A DNA stretch of 52,662 nucleotides from an uncultured Eubacteriales bacterium (GTDB lineage: Bacteria > Bacillota > Clostridia > Oscillospirales > Oscillospiraceae): NCBI GenBank assembly GCA_900546075.1, contig URBH01000008.1, positions 1 through 52,662 of the forward strand, in the 5' to 3' direction. Both the position numbers and the translations under genes were made by a program. Of this stretch, positions 15,630-23,862 are shown piece after piece. The notes below the pieces were generated by a model. The model was not told where the DNA came from. It made no database searches and worked only from the letters and a program-made list of their open reading frames with translations. Position 1 is the stretch's first letter, and every line of letters begins with the position of its first letter.

Positions 15630-16840
15630 GTGTCGTTCCTCCCGGCGCTCTGTCCGGCCAGACGGCCGGAGCTCCACGCCCACTGTAGATTATAGCCGCC
15701 GCAGTCCCCGTCAATGTCCAGAACCTCTCCGCAGGCGTAAAGCCCCGGAACGAGGCGGCTCTCCATGGTCGTTTCGTCAAATTCCGACGTGAGGATGCCC
15801 CCCGCCGTCACCTGGGCGCTGTCCATGCCCATGGGTTCGGTCAGATGGACAGCCAGCGCCTTCGCCCCATGGGCGGCCTGACGCAGCTCCTCGTCGGAAA
15901 GGTCGGAGACCGCCCCGCTCGGAGAAATTCCCGCCGTCTGGGTCAGCACCCGGCCAAGACGGTTGTGGAGGATTCCCGTGAACAGCTCCGAGACGGGGAG
16001 ATTGGTCGTTCTGCGCCGTTTTAGTTCGGATATCAAGGCGTCCTCTGCCATATCCGGCAAAAAATCCAGCCGGCAAAGCCATTCGCCGCCGCCCTGGCAG
16101 ACGTCCCGGGACACCTCAAAAATCACCGGCCCGCTGAGACCGTACTGGGTAAATTGCAGCTCCCCCGTGCTTTCGGAGAATCGTTTTCCGTCGTGGAGGA
16201 TGACCGCCCGGCAGTTGGCGCGGACGCCTTTCAGGCTCGTAACCGCGTTCCAGCTGCTTTTCAGCTGCACCAGCGCCGGGCGAAGCCGGGTGCAGCTGTG
16301 GCCGAAGCTCCGCAGAATTTGATAACCGGACATGCTGCCCCCCAGCTTCGTCCCCGCAAGGCCGCCGCAGGCGACGATGAGCCGGTCGCACTCCACCGTC
16401 TCGTCCCCGGAAATGATGCGGAAGCCGGAAGCCGTTTTCTTCACTTTTTTCGCTTCAAATCCCAGCTTTACCGTGATATTCGGCTTTTCCAGGGCAAACC
16501 GCAGCACATCCACCACGGAATTCGCCTGGTCGGAATAGGGGTACACCCGCCCGGAATCCTCCGCCACGGTGAGAAGCCCCAGACTCCGGAACCATTCCAG
16601 CGCCGCCGTGGGTGGGAACTGCCTCAGCGCGTAGTCGGCAAATCCCGGATTTTCTCCGTGGTAGCCGCCGGACGCCCCGTGGAGATTGGATAAATTGCAG
16701 CGCCCGTTGCCGGTGGCCTGAAGCTTGCGTCCCACTCTTGCCTGCCGCTCCATGAGGACGACCTGCCCGCTTTCGTTTTCCGACGCGGCCAGCGCCGCCG
16801 CCATTCCCGACGCCCCCGCGCCGATGATTCCTGTCACCAT
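15626..16840 (-). CDS. HI0933-family FAD/NAD(P)-binding oxidoreductase
   Basis: This 404-residue flavoprotein has the N-terminal Rossmann motif IIGAGASGMAAALAA, the HI0933 signature GRKLQATGNGRCNLSN, and the C-terminal LYACGEVLDIDGDCGGYNLQWAWSSG. Members are annotated as aminoacetone oxidase-like or hypothetical; the true substrate is not established. It is the first gene of a minus-strand operon. AAAGGAATCGGAC precedes the ATG. Confidence 0.9.
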   Translation of the reverse strand: MVTGIIGAGASGMAAALAASENESGQVVLMERQARVGRKLQATGNGRCNLSNLHGASGGYHGENPGFADYALRQFPPTAALEWFRSLGLLTVAEDSGRVYPYSDQANSVVDVLRFALEKPNITVKLGFEAKKVKKTASGFRIISGDETVECDRLIVACGGLAGTKLGGSMSGYQILRSFGHSCTRLRPALVQLKSSWNAVTSLKGVRANCRAVILHDGKRFSESTGELQFTQYGLSGPVIFEVSRDVCQGGGEWLCRLDFLPDMAEDALISELKRRRTTNLPVSELFTGILHNRLGRVLTQTAGISPSGAVSDLSDEELRQAAHGAKALAVHLTEPMGMDSAQVTAGGILTSEFDETTMESRLVPGLYACGEVLDIDGDCGGYNLQWAWSSGRLAGQSAGRNDT

Positions 16841-16919
16841 GTCCGATTCCTTTCCGCCCGAGGGCGTTCTTTTCCCCTATTATACTCTACCCGCCGCCGT
16901 CATACAAGAAAAACTTCTT

Positions 16920-16948
16920 TCCACATGGCAAAAGTTGTGGTATAGTAC
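16920..16948 (+). promoter_or_regulatory. Promoter of the ylmH-like gene
   Basis: TTTCCA (16919-16924), 17-bp spacer, TATAGT (16942-16947) lies about 14 bases ahead of the start codon, so the 5' untranslated region would be very short. Confidence 0.55.
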
Positions 16949-16961
16949 CATTGGTGATCGC

Positions 16962-17747
16962 ATGGAACGAAGCAACATTGAAAAAATCGCCCAGTCCGCC
17001 GAGGATCGGCTGCTTCTGGCGAAGCTCTGGGACAAAATGAACGCGGGAATGCGGAAAAATATCCCCGCCGCCACCTGCTTTCTTTCCCCCCGGGAGCTGG
17101 AAATGGCAAAATATCTCTTCGGCGAGCAGGAGGGGCTGTACGCCTTCGGCGGCTACGGGGACGCGGAACGGAAAATGCTGATTTTTCTGCCGGACTATCT
17201 GGACGAAACCAGTCTCTACGGCGAAAATAGCCCCTGTGTGTGTCTGCGCGCCGCGTTCTTTCAGGGGGACAGCCCCAGCCACCGGGACTTTCTGGGGGCG
17301 CTGATGGGCGCGGGCGTCGGCCGGGAGACAGTGGGCGACATCTGCGTGGACAAGGGCAGCTGCGACTTTTTCGTCACGTCGGAGATTGCCCCCTATTTAT
17401 TGCAGAACTTCACCTCCGCCGGACGGACGAAGCTGCATTTGCGCCCAATTCCCCTTTCGGACGTCCACATCCCGGAACCGGAAATCAAGGAAATCCGGGA
17501 CACGCTGGCGTCATTGCGGCTGGACAGCGTCATTTCCTCCGGCTTTCGCATCGGGCGGAGTCTCGCCGCCCAGTACGTAACCGCCGGAAAAGCCGCCATT
17601 GACGGTCTTCCCTGCGAGAAGCCGGACAAGCCCGTCCCGGAGGGCGCGAAAATCTCCGTCCGGGGGCTGGGGAAAATCAAGCTTGCGGCCATCAACGGCC
17701 GGACAAAAAAGGACAGAATTTCGGTGGTTATCCACCGGTATGTGTGA
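16962..17747 (+). CDS. ylmH: YlmH family S4-domain RNA-binding protein
   Basis: The 261-residue protein begins MERSNIEKIAQSAEDRLLLAKLWDKM. It has the YlmH core (YLFGEQEGLYAFGGYGDAERKMLIFLPDY, DICVDKGSCDFFV) and a C-terminal S4 RNA-binding domain (about 183-240, RLDSVISSGFRIGRSLAAQYVTAGKAAIDG). In Bacillus YlmH is linked to the division gene cluster and to ribosome rescue, where it can stand in for RqcP. Here it stands apart from other division genes, upstream of DUF896. The only ribosome site is a weak GGTG, and the longer in-frame version overlaps the divergent flavoprotein gene, so this start is preferred. Confidence 0.85.
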   Translation: MERSNIEKIAQSAEDRLLLAKLWDKMNAGMRKNIPAATCFLSPRELEMAKYLFGEQEGLYAFGGYGDAERKMLIFLPDYLDETSLYGENSPCVCLRAAFFQGDSPSHRDFLGALMGAGVGRETVGDICVDKGSCDFFVTSEIAPYLLQNFTSAGRTKLHLRPIPLSDVHIPEPEIKEIRDTLASLRLDSVISSGFRIGRSLAAQYVTAGKAAIDGLPCEKPDKPVPEGAKISVRGLGKIKLAAINGRTKKDRISVVIHRYV

Positions 17748-17762
17748 GGTTTTACAAGAAAT

Positions 17763-17969
17763 ATGAAAATGGACGAAGTAATCGCCAGAATCAACGTTCT
17801 GGCAAAGAAAGCAAAAGCAGAGGGCTTGACCCCCGAAGAACTGACGGAGCGGGACAAGCTGCGGCGAATCTACATCGATTCCGTCAAGGCGAATCTGGTG
17901 GGTCAGCTGGAGAACACCTACATCATCGGCACCGACGGTGTCAAGCGGAAGGTAGAAAAGAAATCCTGA
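17763..17969 (+). CDS. DUF896 (YnzC family) small protein
   Basis: This is a 68-residue cytosolic helical protein with the DUF896 pattern IARINVLAKKAKAEGLTPEELTERDKLRRIYIDSVKANLVGQL. YnzC of Bacillus is an SOS-operon protein of unknown role. It starts 15 bases after the ylmH stop; GAGG upstream is at long spacing, and an alternative ATG two codons later is equally possible. It is followed by a clear terminator. Confidence 0.9.
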   Translation: MKMDEVIARINVLAKKAKAEGLTPEELTERDKLRRIYIDSVKANLVGQLENTYIIGTDGVKRKVEKKS

Positions 17970-17971
17970 AC

Positions 17972-17997
17972 GGCGTGGCTTCGGCCACGCCATTTTT
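17972..17997 (+). terminator. Intrinsic terminator after DUF896
   Basis: GGCGTGGC-TTCG-GCCACGCC, an 8-bp stem with a stable tetraloop, is followed by ATTTTT. Confidence 0.92.
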
Positions 17998-18083
17998 CAA
18001 AATTTTTTGAAAAATGCGTGAGGTTTTGCGTGCAAAATCGATCTATAGGGGTGAAGGACAAACTACAAGTGAGGTGACCAAAC

Positions 18084-18638
18084 ATGGATGACGGCAAAAT
18101 CATAGATATGTTCTTCGCCAGAAATGAGGACGCCATCCGGCATACCGATGCCGCCTACGGGCGACGGCTGTATCATCTGGCAGACCGGATCGTGGAAAAC
18201 GGTCAGGACGCGGAAGAAAGCGTCAGCGATACCTACTTAAAAGCGTGGAACACGATCCCGCCAAAGCGTCCGGAGCATTTCTTCGCGTACATCGCCAAAA
18301 TCTGCCGGAATTTCGCCCTGAAAAAGGTTGTCTGGAAGAACGCCCAGAAGCGGAAGGCGGAGGTCGTGACCCTGACCCAGGAAATGGAAAACTGCATTCC
18401 GGATACCTACCGGGACAGCGCCGCGGACGCCCGGGAGCTGGGACAACTTCTGGACGCATTTCTCCGAACCCTGACCCCGGACAATCAGATGGTCTTTCTC
18501 CGCCGGTACTGGTATGTGGACACCATTGCGGAGATCGCCGCCCGGTACGGCATCAGCGAAAGTGCCGTACAGATGCGGCTGAACCGGACGAAGCAAAAGC
18601 TTTCGGCATATCTTGCAAAGGAGGGCATTCGCGTATGA
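18084..18638 (+). CDS. ECF-type RNA polymerase sigma factor
   Basis: This 184-residue sigma factor has a sigma-2 region (about 15-75, LYHLADRIVENGQDAEESVSDTYLKAWNTIP) and a sigma-4 HTH (about 120-180, YVDTIAEIAARYGISESAVQMRLNRTKQKL). GAGGTGACC precedes the ATG. The last codons overlap the next gene by 4 bases (ATGA), and that gene has the topology of a membrane anti-sigma factor, so the pair is probably a cell-envelope or stress signalling module. No typical -35/-10 pair is obvious upstream, compatible with autoregulated ECF transcription. Confidence 0.92.
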   Translation: MDDGKIIDMFFARNEDAIRHTDAAYGRRLYHLADRIVENGQDAEESVSDTYLKAWNTIPPKRPEHFFAYIAKICRNFALKKVVWKNAQKRKAEVVTLTQEMENCIPDTYRDSAADARELGQLLDAFLRTLTPDNQMVFLRRYWYVDTIAEIAARYGISESAVQMRLNRTKQKLSAYLAKEGIRV

Positions 18639-20410
18639 ACGGAAGGGATATTTTTCGGGGTCTACAGTATATCGGCGACGATCTCATTGAAAACGCGGAA
18701 ACCGGACAGTTCCCCGCCCAGAATCAAGGGAGCGGGAAGACGCGCCGTCCCATCCGCCGTCCCCTGCTGATTGCGGCGCTGATCGCGCTGCTGCTTCTGC
18801 TGGTGGGGTGTGCCGTTGTCTATGTGCTGAAACTGGAAAACGTAAAAATCGGGACGGGAACGGAACAGCGGGACTATTCTCTGGTAGACGGGGTGTACGT
18901 GGAAGACCCCCACACCGTTAACACCACCACCCTGAGCATGGCCGGTCTGGAAGGCTCCGACGCCTACAAGGCGTGCGCGGATTTCTACGCCTTCCAAACC
19001 AAATACACGACCGACGGCGAGGAAATGGGCAAAGCCGGTACCCTGCCGGAGGGCTACTGGGACAACTACAGAGATGTCATGGATGCCAAGGCAAAGGAAC
19101 TGGCGGAACAATACGGCTTAAAGCCGGAGGGGCAGCTTCTGGCATTCCGCACTACCCGGAACATGTGCGATGCCCTGGGTGTGGAGCGGTTCGTGCGGGG
19201 CAGTCAGGACGTCAGCATTGATATCGACGAGGGCAGCTGCTACGATACCGGGAACTTCTATCTGTGGATGAACTTTGCCTTCCCGGAAAATCAGGGCTAT
19301 GAAGTGACCCGAACCAGCGGTGCGCTCTACTGGAACCGGCAGGACACCTTCAGCCGGAATTATGTCACCCTCGAAGACCGGGGCGACTGGGTGGAGCGGA
19401 ACTACACCACCTCCGCCGGAAATACCGTACTGATTTTGACCTCTCCCAGCCAGGAGCGGGGCTACATTCTCTGCAATCGGGGAGACGCCCTGATGACCGT
19501 ATGGCTGGACGCAAATCCCGAAATTCTCAGCGAGGATTCCGGGGTGGTATCCGCTGAATATCTGCACATGACGGAAAAGCAGCTGAACATGGTTGCCGAC
19601 GCTCTGGACTTTGCCATCCAGCCGAACATCCCCACCCAGGCCGATGTGGACGCCCAGGCCGCACCGCCCCAGGAAGCGACCCAGAACGGCTATACGCTGG
19701 AAGTGAAATCCGTGGAGACCGACGGCTATGTGGCTCAGATTCTTATTGGCATCACCGCCCCGGAGGATATCGTTCTTTCCACAGAGAAGCCCTTGCATTT
19801 TGCTAATTGGCGGGGTATGCTTGTTCCTGCCGACGGCTCTGAGGCAGCCTTCGGCCCGGTTAATACTCTCGACGATGGTGACGGAAAGGCTAACACCATA
19901 GACGTTCTTCTGACGCAATCCGTCACCGCAAAGAATACGGATGCCCCCTTTGCCGCCGGAAGCACATGGACTCTTTATCTGGTTGACCTGGTTTACAGCA
20001 GCACAGATGAAACCCTGACCGAGGGAGAATGGCAATTCCCTATTTCCTTCGGGGCGGATAACTGTGATGATCGGGAACTTGAGCTGCTCACCAGTCCCAT
20101 CCTCATGAAAGCCGGCACGGGCTGGCTGCCGGACGGAACGGATGTTGTCATGGAATTCCCGGTTTCCTCCTTCAAACTTCGCAAATTCAGCAGCAAGATC
20201 GTGCGGGATACCGCCGCCGAGACCGAGGAACAGCGCGCCGAGTCCTATACGGATTTTTATGGGTGGAATGGTCACTTCATTTGTGTCGTCATGAAAGACG
20301 GCACAAGAATTGAACTGTGGGATCAGGAAAATGGCAGCGCCATCGATCTTACGCAGGTAGACTATGTTCTCCTCCCCGACGGCACAAAGCTGCCCGTTCC
20401 TGAGCAATAA
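18635..20410 (+). CDS. Large single-pass membrane protein, putative anti-sigma factor or sensor
   Basis: The 591-residue protein has a short cytosolic part (1-50), one membrane segment (about 51-73, LLIAALIALLLLLVGCAVVYVL) and a 515-residue outer region. The outer region has an alpha/beta part with conserved-looking aromatic positions and, after a linker (IPTQADVDAQAAPPQEATQNG), an immunoglobulin-like beta region resembling the DUF4179/DUF5643 type seen in Firmicute anti-sigma proteins; that family match is from memory and tentative. Start ATG 18635 overlaps the sigma gene stop and follows AAAGGAGGGC. The short cytosolic part would have to bind the sigma factor. The alternative is a signal sensor that acts with another inhibitor. 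Confidence 0.75.
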   Translation: MNGRDIFRGLQYIGDDLIENAETGQFPAQNQGSGKTRRPIRRPLLIAALIALLLLLVGCAVVYVLKLENVKIGTGTEQRDYSLVDGVYVEDPHTVNTTTLSMAGLEGSDAYKACADFYAFQTKYTTDGEEMGKAGTLPEGYWDNYRDVMDAKAKELAEQYGLKPEGQLLAFRTTRNMCDALGVERFVRGSQDVSIDIDEGSCYDTGNFYLWMNFAFPENQGYEVTRTSGALYWNRQDTFSRNYVTLEDRGDWVERNYTTSAGNTVLILTSPSQERGYILCNRGDALMTVWLDANPEILSEDSGVVSAEYLHMTEKQLNMVADALDFAIQPNIPTQADVDAQAAPPQEATQNGYTLEVKSVETDGYVAQILIGITAPEDIVLSTEKPLHFANWRGMLVPADGSEAAFGPVNTLDDGDGKANTIDVLLTQSVTAKNTDAPFAAGSTWTLYLVDLVYSSTDETLTEGEWQFPISFGADNCDDRELELLTSPILMKAGTGWLPDGTDVVMEFPVSSFKLRKFSSKIVRDTAAETEEQRAESYTDFYGWNGHFICVVMKDGTRIELWDQENGSAIDLTQVDYVLLPDGTKLPVPEQ

Positions 20411-20422
20411 CCCAACATAAAA

Positions 20423-20457
20423 GCGGGGCAGTCTGCAATTCCGGCAGGCCGCCCCGC
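20423..20457 (+). terminator. Hairpin after the putative anti-sigma gene
   Basis: GCGGGGC (20423-20429) pairs with GCCCCGC (20451-20457), with an inner CTGC/GCAG. The following sequence is not a strong U-tract. Confidence 0.55.
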
Positions 20458-20545
20458 GGCTGCGTTATTCCGGGACGGTTTTTCCACTTCCCTTTCTCCC
20501 AAAAGTCTGCTATACTGTAAGAAACGTACTTTCAGGAGGCAGTAT

Positions 20546-22393
20546 ATGGAATTTCTGCCCATTACCAGACGGGAAATGCTTGACCGCGGGTGGGACGCCT
20601 GCGATTTTGTGTACATCATCGGCGACGCCTACGTCGATCACCCATCCTTCGGCCATGCCATTATCAGCCGGGTTCTGGAAAGCCACGGCTACAATGTTGG
20701 CATCATCTCTCAGCCGGATTGGAAAAATCCCAAATCCATCGACGTTTTCGGCCGTCCCCGGCTGGGATTTCTGGTCTCCGGCGGCAATATGGACTCCATG
20801 GTCAACCACTATTCCGTCACCAAGCACCGCCGGAAAACCGATGCCTTCACCCCCGGCGGCGTCATGGGCAAGCGCCCGGACTACGCCACTACGGTCTACT
20901 GCAACCTTATCCGCCAGACCTACAAGGACGTTCCCATCCTCATCGGCGGCATTGAGGCGAGTCTGCGCCGGCTGGGGCATTACGACTACTGGTCGGACAC
21001 CATGAAGCGCTCCATTTTACTGGACAGTCAGGCCGACCTGCTCATGTACGGCATGGGGGAAAAGACCATTGTAGAAGTGGCCGACGCCCTGAATTCCGGG
21101 CTGGACGTGAAGGACATCACCTACATCGACGGCACGGTGTTCAAAACCAGGGAGCCGGACGACAGTCTCCCCACCGTCACCCTGCCCTCCTTCGCCGAGA
21201 TCAAGGCCGACCGGCGCAGATACGCCGAGAGCTTCCAAATCCAGTACGCCAACTGCGACCCCTTCACCGCCAAGCGGCTGGCGGAGCCCTACGACAATTT
21301 CTTCGTGGTGCAGAATCCGCCCCAGAAGCCCCTGACCACGGCCGAAATGGACGCGGTGTATGACCTTCCCTACATGCGCACCTATCATCCCAGCTATGAA
21401 AAGGCAGGAGGCGTCCCCGCCATCGAAGAGGTCAAGTTCAGCCTGGTGTCCAACCGGGGCTGCTTCGGCGCCTGCTCCTTCTGCGCCCTGACCTTCCATC
21501 AGGGGCGGATCGTCCAGACCCGAAGCCACGAATCCATCCTCCGGGAAGCGGAAATCATGGTGAAGGACAGGGATTTCAAGGGCTACCTCCACGACGTCGG
21601 CGGCCCCACCGCCAATTTCCGCCACCCGGCCTGTGAAAAGCAGCTGAGTAAGGGCGCCTGCGGCGGCCGGCAGTGCCTGTACCCCACCCCCTGCAAGAAC
21701 ATGAACGCCGACCACTCGGACTACGTTGCCCTGCTTCGCAAGCTGCGAAAGCTCCCCGGGGTCAAAAAAGTGTTCGTCCGCAGCGGCATCCGCTTCGACT
21801 ATCTGCTGGCGGACAAAAAGGACACCTTTTTCCGGGAGCTGGTACAGTATCACATTTCCGGCCAGCTGAAGGTCGCCCCGGAGCACGTATCCGACGCCGT
21901 CCTCGCCCGGATGGGCAAGCCCCGGAACGCGGTATACAACCAATTTGTAGAAAAATACTTTGCCCTGAACCGGCAGTACAATATGAATCAGTACCTTGTC
22001 CCCTACCTCATGTCCAGCCACCCCGGCTCTACCCTCAAGGAAGCCGTGGAGCTGGCCGAGTACATCCGGGACATGGGCTACAATCCGGAGCAGGTGCAGG
22101 ACTTTTACCCCACCCCCTCCACATTGTCCACCGTCATGTACTGCACCGGCCTCGATCCCCGCACCATGGAGCGGGTCTACGTCCCCACCGACCCCCACGA
22201 GAAGGCCATGCAGCGGGCGCTGATTCAGTACCGCGACCCGAAGAATTACGCCCTCGTGCGGGAAGCGCTGATGAAGGTACACCGGGAGGATCTGATCGGC
22301 TCCGGGGCAAAATGCCTCATCCGTTCCGCGCCGCCCCGTCCCGTGCGGAAAAAGCCGGGACAGGCAAACGGAAAACGCAAGCCGTCCAAGTAA
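20546..22393 (+). CDS. YgiQ family radical SAM protein
   Basis: This 615-residue enzyme has an N-terminal YgiQ domain (1-270, with SGGNMDSMVNHYSVTKH and GGIEASLRRLGHYDYWSD), a radical SAM core with the iron-sulfur cluster motif at Cys306, Cys310 and Cys313 (NRGCFGACSFC), and a C-terminal extension with DFYPTPSTLSTVMYCTGLDP and a basic tail. The reaction of YgiQ proteins is not established. It starts after AGGAGGCAGTAT. A TGCTATACT extended -10 lies about 35 bases upstream. The gene is monocistronic and ends at a strong shared terminator. Confidence 0.93.
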   Translation: MEFLPITRREMLDRGWDACDFVYIIGDAYVDHPSFGHAIISRVLESHGYNVGIISQPDWKNPKSIDVFGRPRLGFLVSGGNMDSMVNHYSVTKHRRKTDAFTPGGVMGKRPDYATTVYCNLIRQTYKDVPILIGGIEASLRRLGHYDYWSDTMKRSILLDSQADLLMYGMGEKTIVEVADALNSGLDVKDITYIDGTVFKTREPDDSLPTVTLPSFAEIKADRRRYAESFQIQYANCDPFTAKRLAEPYDNFFVVQNPPQKPLTTAEMDAVYDLPYMRTYHPSYEKAGGVPAIEEVKFSLVSNRGCFGACSFCALTFHQGRIVQTRSHESILREAEIMVKDRDFKGYLHDVGGPTANFRHPACEKQLSKGACGGRQCLYPTPCKNMNADHSDYVALLRKLRKLPGVKKVFVRSGIRFDYLLADKKDTFFRELVQYHISGQLKVAPEHVSDAVLARMGKPRNAVYNQFVEKYFALNRQYNMNQYLVPYLMSSHPGSTLKEAVELAEYIRDMGYNPEQVQDFYPTPSTLSTVMYCTGLDPRTMERVYVPTDPHEKAMQRALIQYRDPKNYALVREALMKVHREDLIGSGAKCLIRSAPPRPVRKKPGQANGKRKPSK

Positions 22394-22395
22394 AG

Positions 22396-22440
22396 AAACA
22401 CGCTGCCACTTTGGTTTGTCTCAAGTGGCAGCGTGTTTTT
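22396..22440. terminator. Bidirectional terminator between ygiQ-like and folA
   Basis: A stem of about 14-16 bp (AACACGCTGCCACTT with AAGTGGCAGCGTGTT), 11-nt loop, with T-rich sequence on both strands. Confidence 0.9.
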
Positions 22441-22918
22441 ACTTTCTTCTATACAGGCACATTTCGTAAGCAATCCCGTTTTCCTCGCCGGATTGGAGCG
22501 TTTCCGAAAGATACCAGTCCTTATCCTCATCCAGGTTGGGGAAAAAAGTGTCGGATTCCGGCGTCACATGCACCTTCGTGACATAAGCGGCGTCGCAGAA
22601 GGGCAGCATCTGCCGGTAAACGCTCCCACCGCCGATGACAAAGCAGCGCTCAGCGGTGCGGGAAAGCGCCGCCGCCTTTTCGGCGCTGTCACAGACGGTA
22701 AAGCCGGGAAGTGCCGTCACGCTTCTGCTCAGCGCCACGTTGACCCGACCCGGAAGGGGTTGTTTTCCCGGGAAATCCTCGATGGTGCGTCTGCCCGCGA
22801 TCACCATCGCCCCCCGGGTGGTCGCCCGGAAAAATTTCCGGTCGGCGGACAGGGCAACGGGCTGCGTCCCGTCCCGGCCGATTCCCCAGTCGTCGTAAAC
22901 CGCAACGATCAGTTCCAT
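22439..22918 (-). CDS. folA: Dihydrofolate reductase
   Basis: The enzyme reduces dihydrofolate to tetrahydrofolate with NADPH, regenerating the cofactor consumed by ThyA encoded just upstream. The 159-residue protein has the typical N terminus LIVAVYDDWGIGRDG, a substrate-pocket helix DRKFFRATTRG, MVIAGRRTIEDFPGKQPLPGRVNVALSR and the NADPH-binding VIGGGSVYRQMLP. It starts 9 bases after the thyA stop with GAGGTGGG as ribosome site. Confidence 0.95.
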   Translation of the reverse strand: MELIVAVYDDWGIGRDGTQPVALSADRKFFRATTRGAMVIAGRRTIEDFPGKQPLPGRVNVALSRSVTALPGFTVCDSAEKAAALSRTAERCFVIGGGSVYRQMLPFCDAAYVTKVHVTPESDTFFPNLDEDKDWYLSETLQSGEENGIAYEMCLYRRK

Positions 22919-22927
22919 CGTCCCACC

Positions 22928-23758
22928 TCAGATCGCCATGGGAATTTCAAAATTGAATGGGTGGAACTGATAATTTTCCACGGAGAAGCTGTCCTTGGTA
23001 AAGGCGTAAAAGTCCGTGACGCTCTCGTCCATCCGGAATGTGGGCGCGGGATATCCGTCTTTTTCCAGCATGGCCTTGACGGCGGGAATGTGCCGGTCGT
23101 AAATATGGCAGTCGGCGATAACGTGAACCAGCTCGCCCACCTTTAGCCCCGCCACCTGCGCCATCATGTGGGTCAGCACGGCGTACTGCACCACGTTCCA
23201 GTTGTTGGCCGTGAGCATATCCTGAGAGCGCTGATTGAGAATGGCGTTCAGGGTGTCGCCGGTGACGTTGAAGGTCATGGAGTAGGCGCAGGGGTAAAGG
23301 TTCATCTCGTGCAGGTCTTCAAAATTGTAGATGTTCGTCAGAATCCGGCGGGAGGCGGGGTTGTGCTTCAGGTCGTAGATCACCCGGTCGACCTGGTCGA
23401 ACATGCCTTCCTTGTACTGATGCTTGATGCCCAGCTGGTAGCCGTAGGCCTTGCCGATGGTGCCGTCCTCTCCCACCCATTCGTCCCAGACATGGCTGCC
23501 CAGGTCTGCGACGCGGTTGGACTTTTTCTGCCAGATCCACAGCAACTCGTCCACGGCGCTTTTCCAGTAGGTGCGCCGCAGGGTCATGATGGGAAATTCC
23601 TCAGCCAGGTTGTAGCGGTTCACCACGCCGAATTTTTTAATGGTATGCGCCGGTGTTCCGTCCTCCCAGTGGGGGCGAACCTCCAGATTTTCGTCGGAAA
23701 AGCCGTTTTCCAGAATGTCCCGGCACGTTTTCTTATACAGCTCGTCAGCATAGCTCAT
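22928..23758 (-). CDS. thyA: Thymidylate synthase
   Basis: The enzyme methylates dUMP to dTMP using methylenetetrahydrofolate. The 276-residue protein has the catalytic Cys157 in YPCAYSMTF, RRIL arginines for phosphate binding, and the dUMP-binding block RSQDMLTANNWNVVQYA. The start MSYADELYKK follows GGAGGAATTCAAC; the in-frame extension to 23809 would overlap the promoter. It forms a two-gene operon with folA. Confidence 0.95.
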   Translation of the reverse strand: MSYADELYKKTCRDILENGFSDENLEVRPHWEDGTPAHTIKKFGVVNRYNLAEEFPIMTLRRTYWKSAVDELLWIWQKKSNRVADLGSHVWDEWVGEDGTIGKAYGYQLGIKHQYKEGMFDQVDRVIYDLKHNPASRRILTNIYNFEDLHEMNLYPCAYSMTFNVTGDTLNAILNQRSQDMLTANNWNVVQYAVLTHMMAQVAGLKVGELVHVIADCHIYDRHIPAVKAMLEKDGYPAPTFRMDESVTDFYAFTKDSFSVENYQFHPFNFEIPMAI

Positions 23759-23788
23759 GTTGAATTCCTCCCGATTTCTGTTGGAAGT

Positions 23789-23817
23789 ATCATACCACAC
23801 TCCCGTCAAGCTGGCAA
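23789..23817 (-). promoter_or_regulatory. Promoter of thyA-folA
   Basis: TTGCCA (23817-23812), 17-bp spacer, TATGAT (23794-23789) on the minus strand. The -35 hexamer lies immediately behind the U-tract of the upstream terminator. Confidence 0.75.
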
Positions 23818-23818
23818 G

Positions 23819-23850
23819 AAAAATCTCCCCGCGGTTTCCCGCGGGGAGAT
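23819..23850 (-). terminator. Terminator of the multi-SH3 gene
   Basis: ATCTCCCCGCGG-TTTC-CCGCGGGGAGAT is a perfect 12-bp stem, followed on the minus strand by TTTTT. Confidence 0.92.
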
Positions 23851-23862
23851 GGAAGCGTAGTC

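Noticed and set aside
14034..15695. 553-codon open frame opposite the COG2509 flavoprotein
   Set aside because: The FAD-binding motifs, SD and operon coupling are on the minus strand; the plus frame has none.
18245..18634. In-frame N-terminal extension of the putative anti-sigma gene through the sigma factor
   Set aside because: The extension runs out of frame through the sigma gene; ATG 18635 has an AAAGGAGG site and the usual ATGA coupling.
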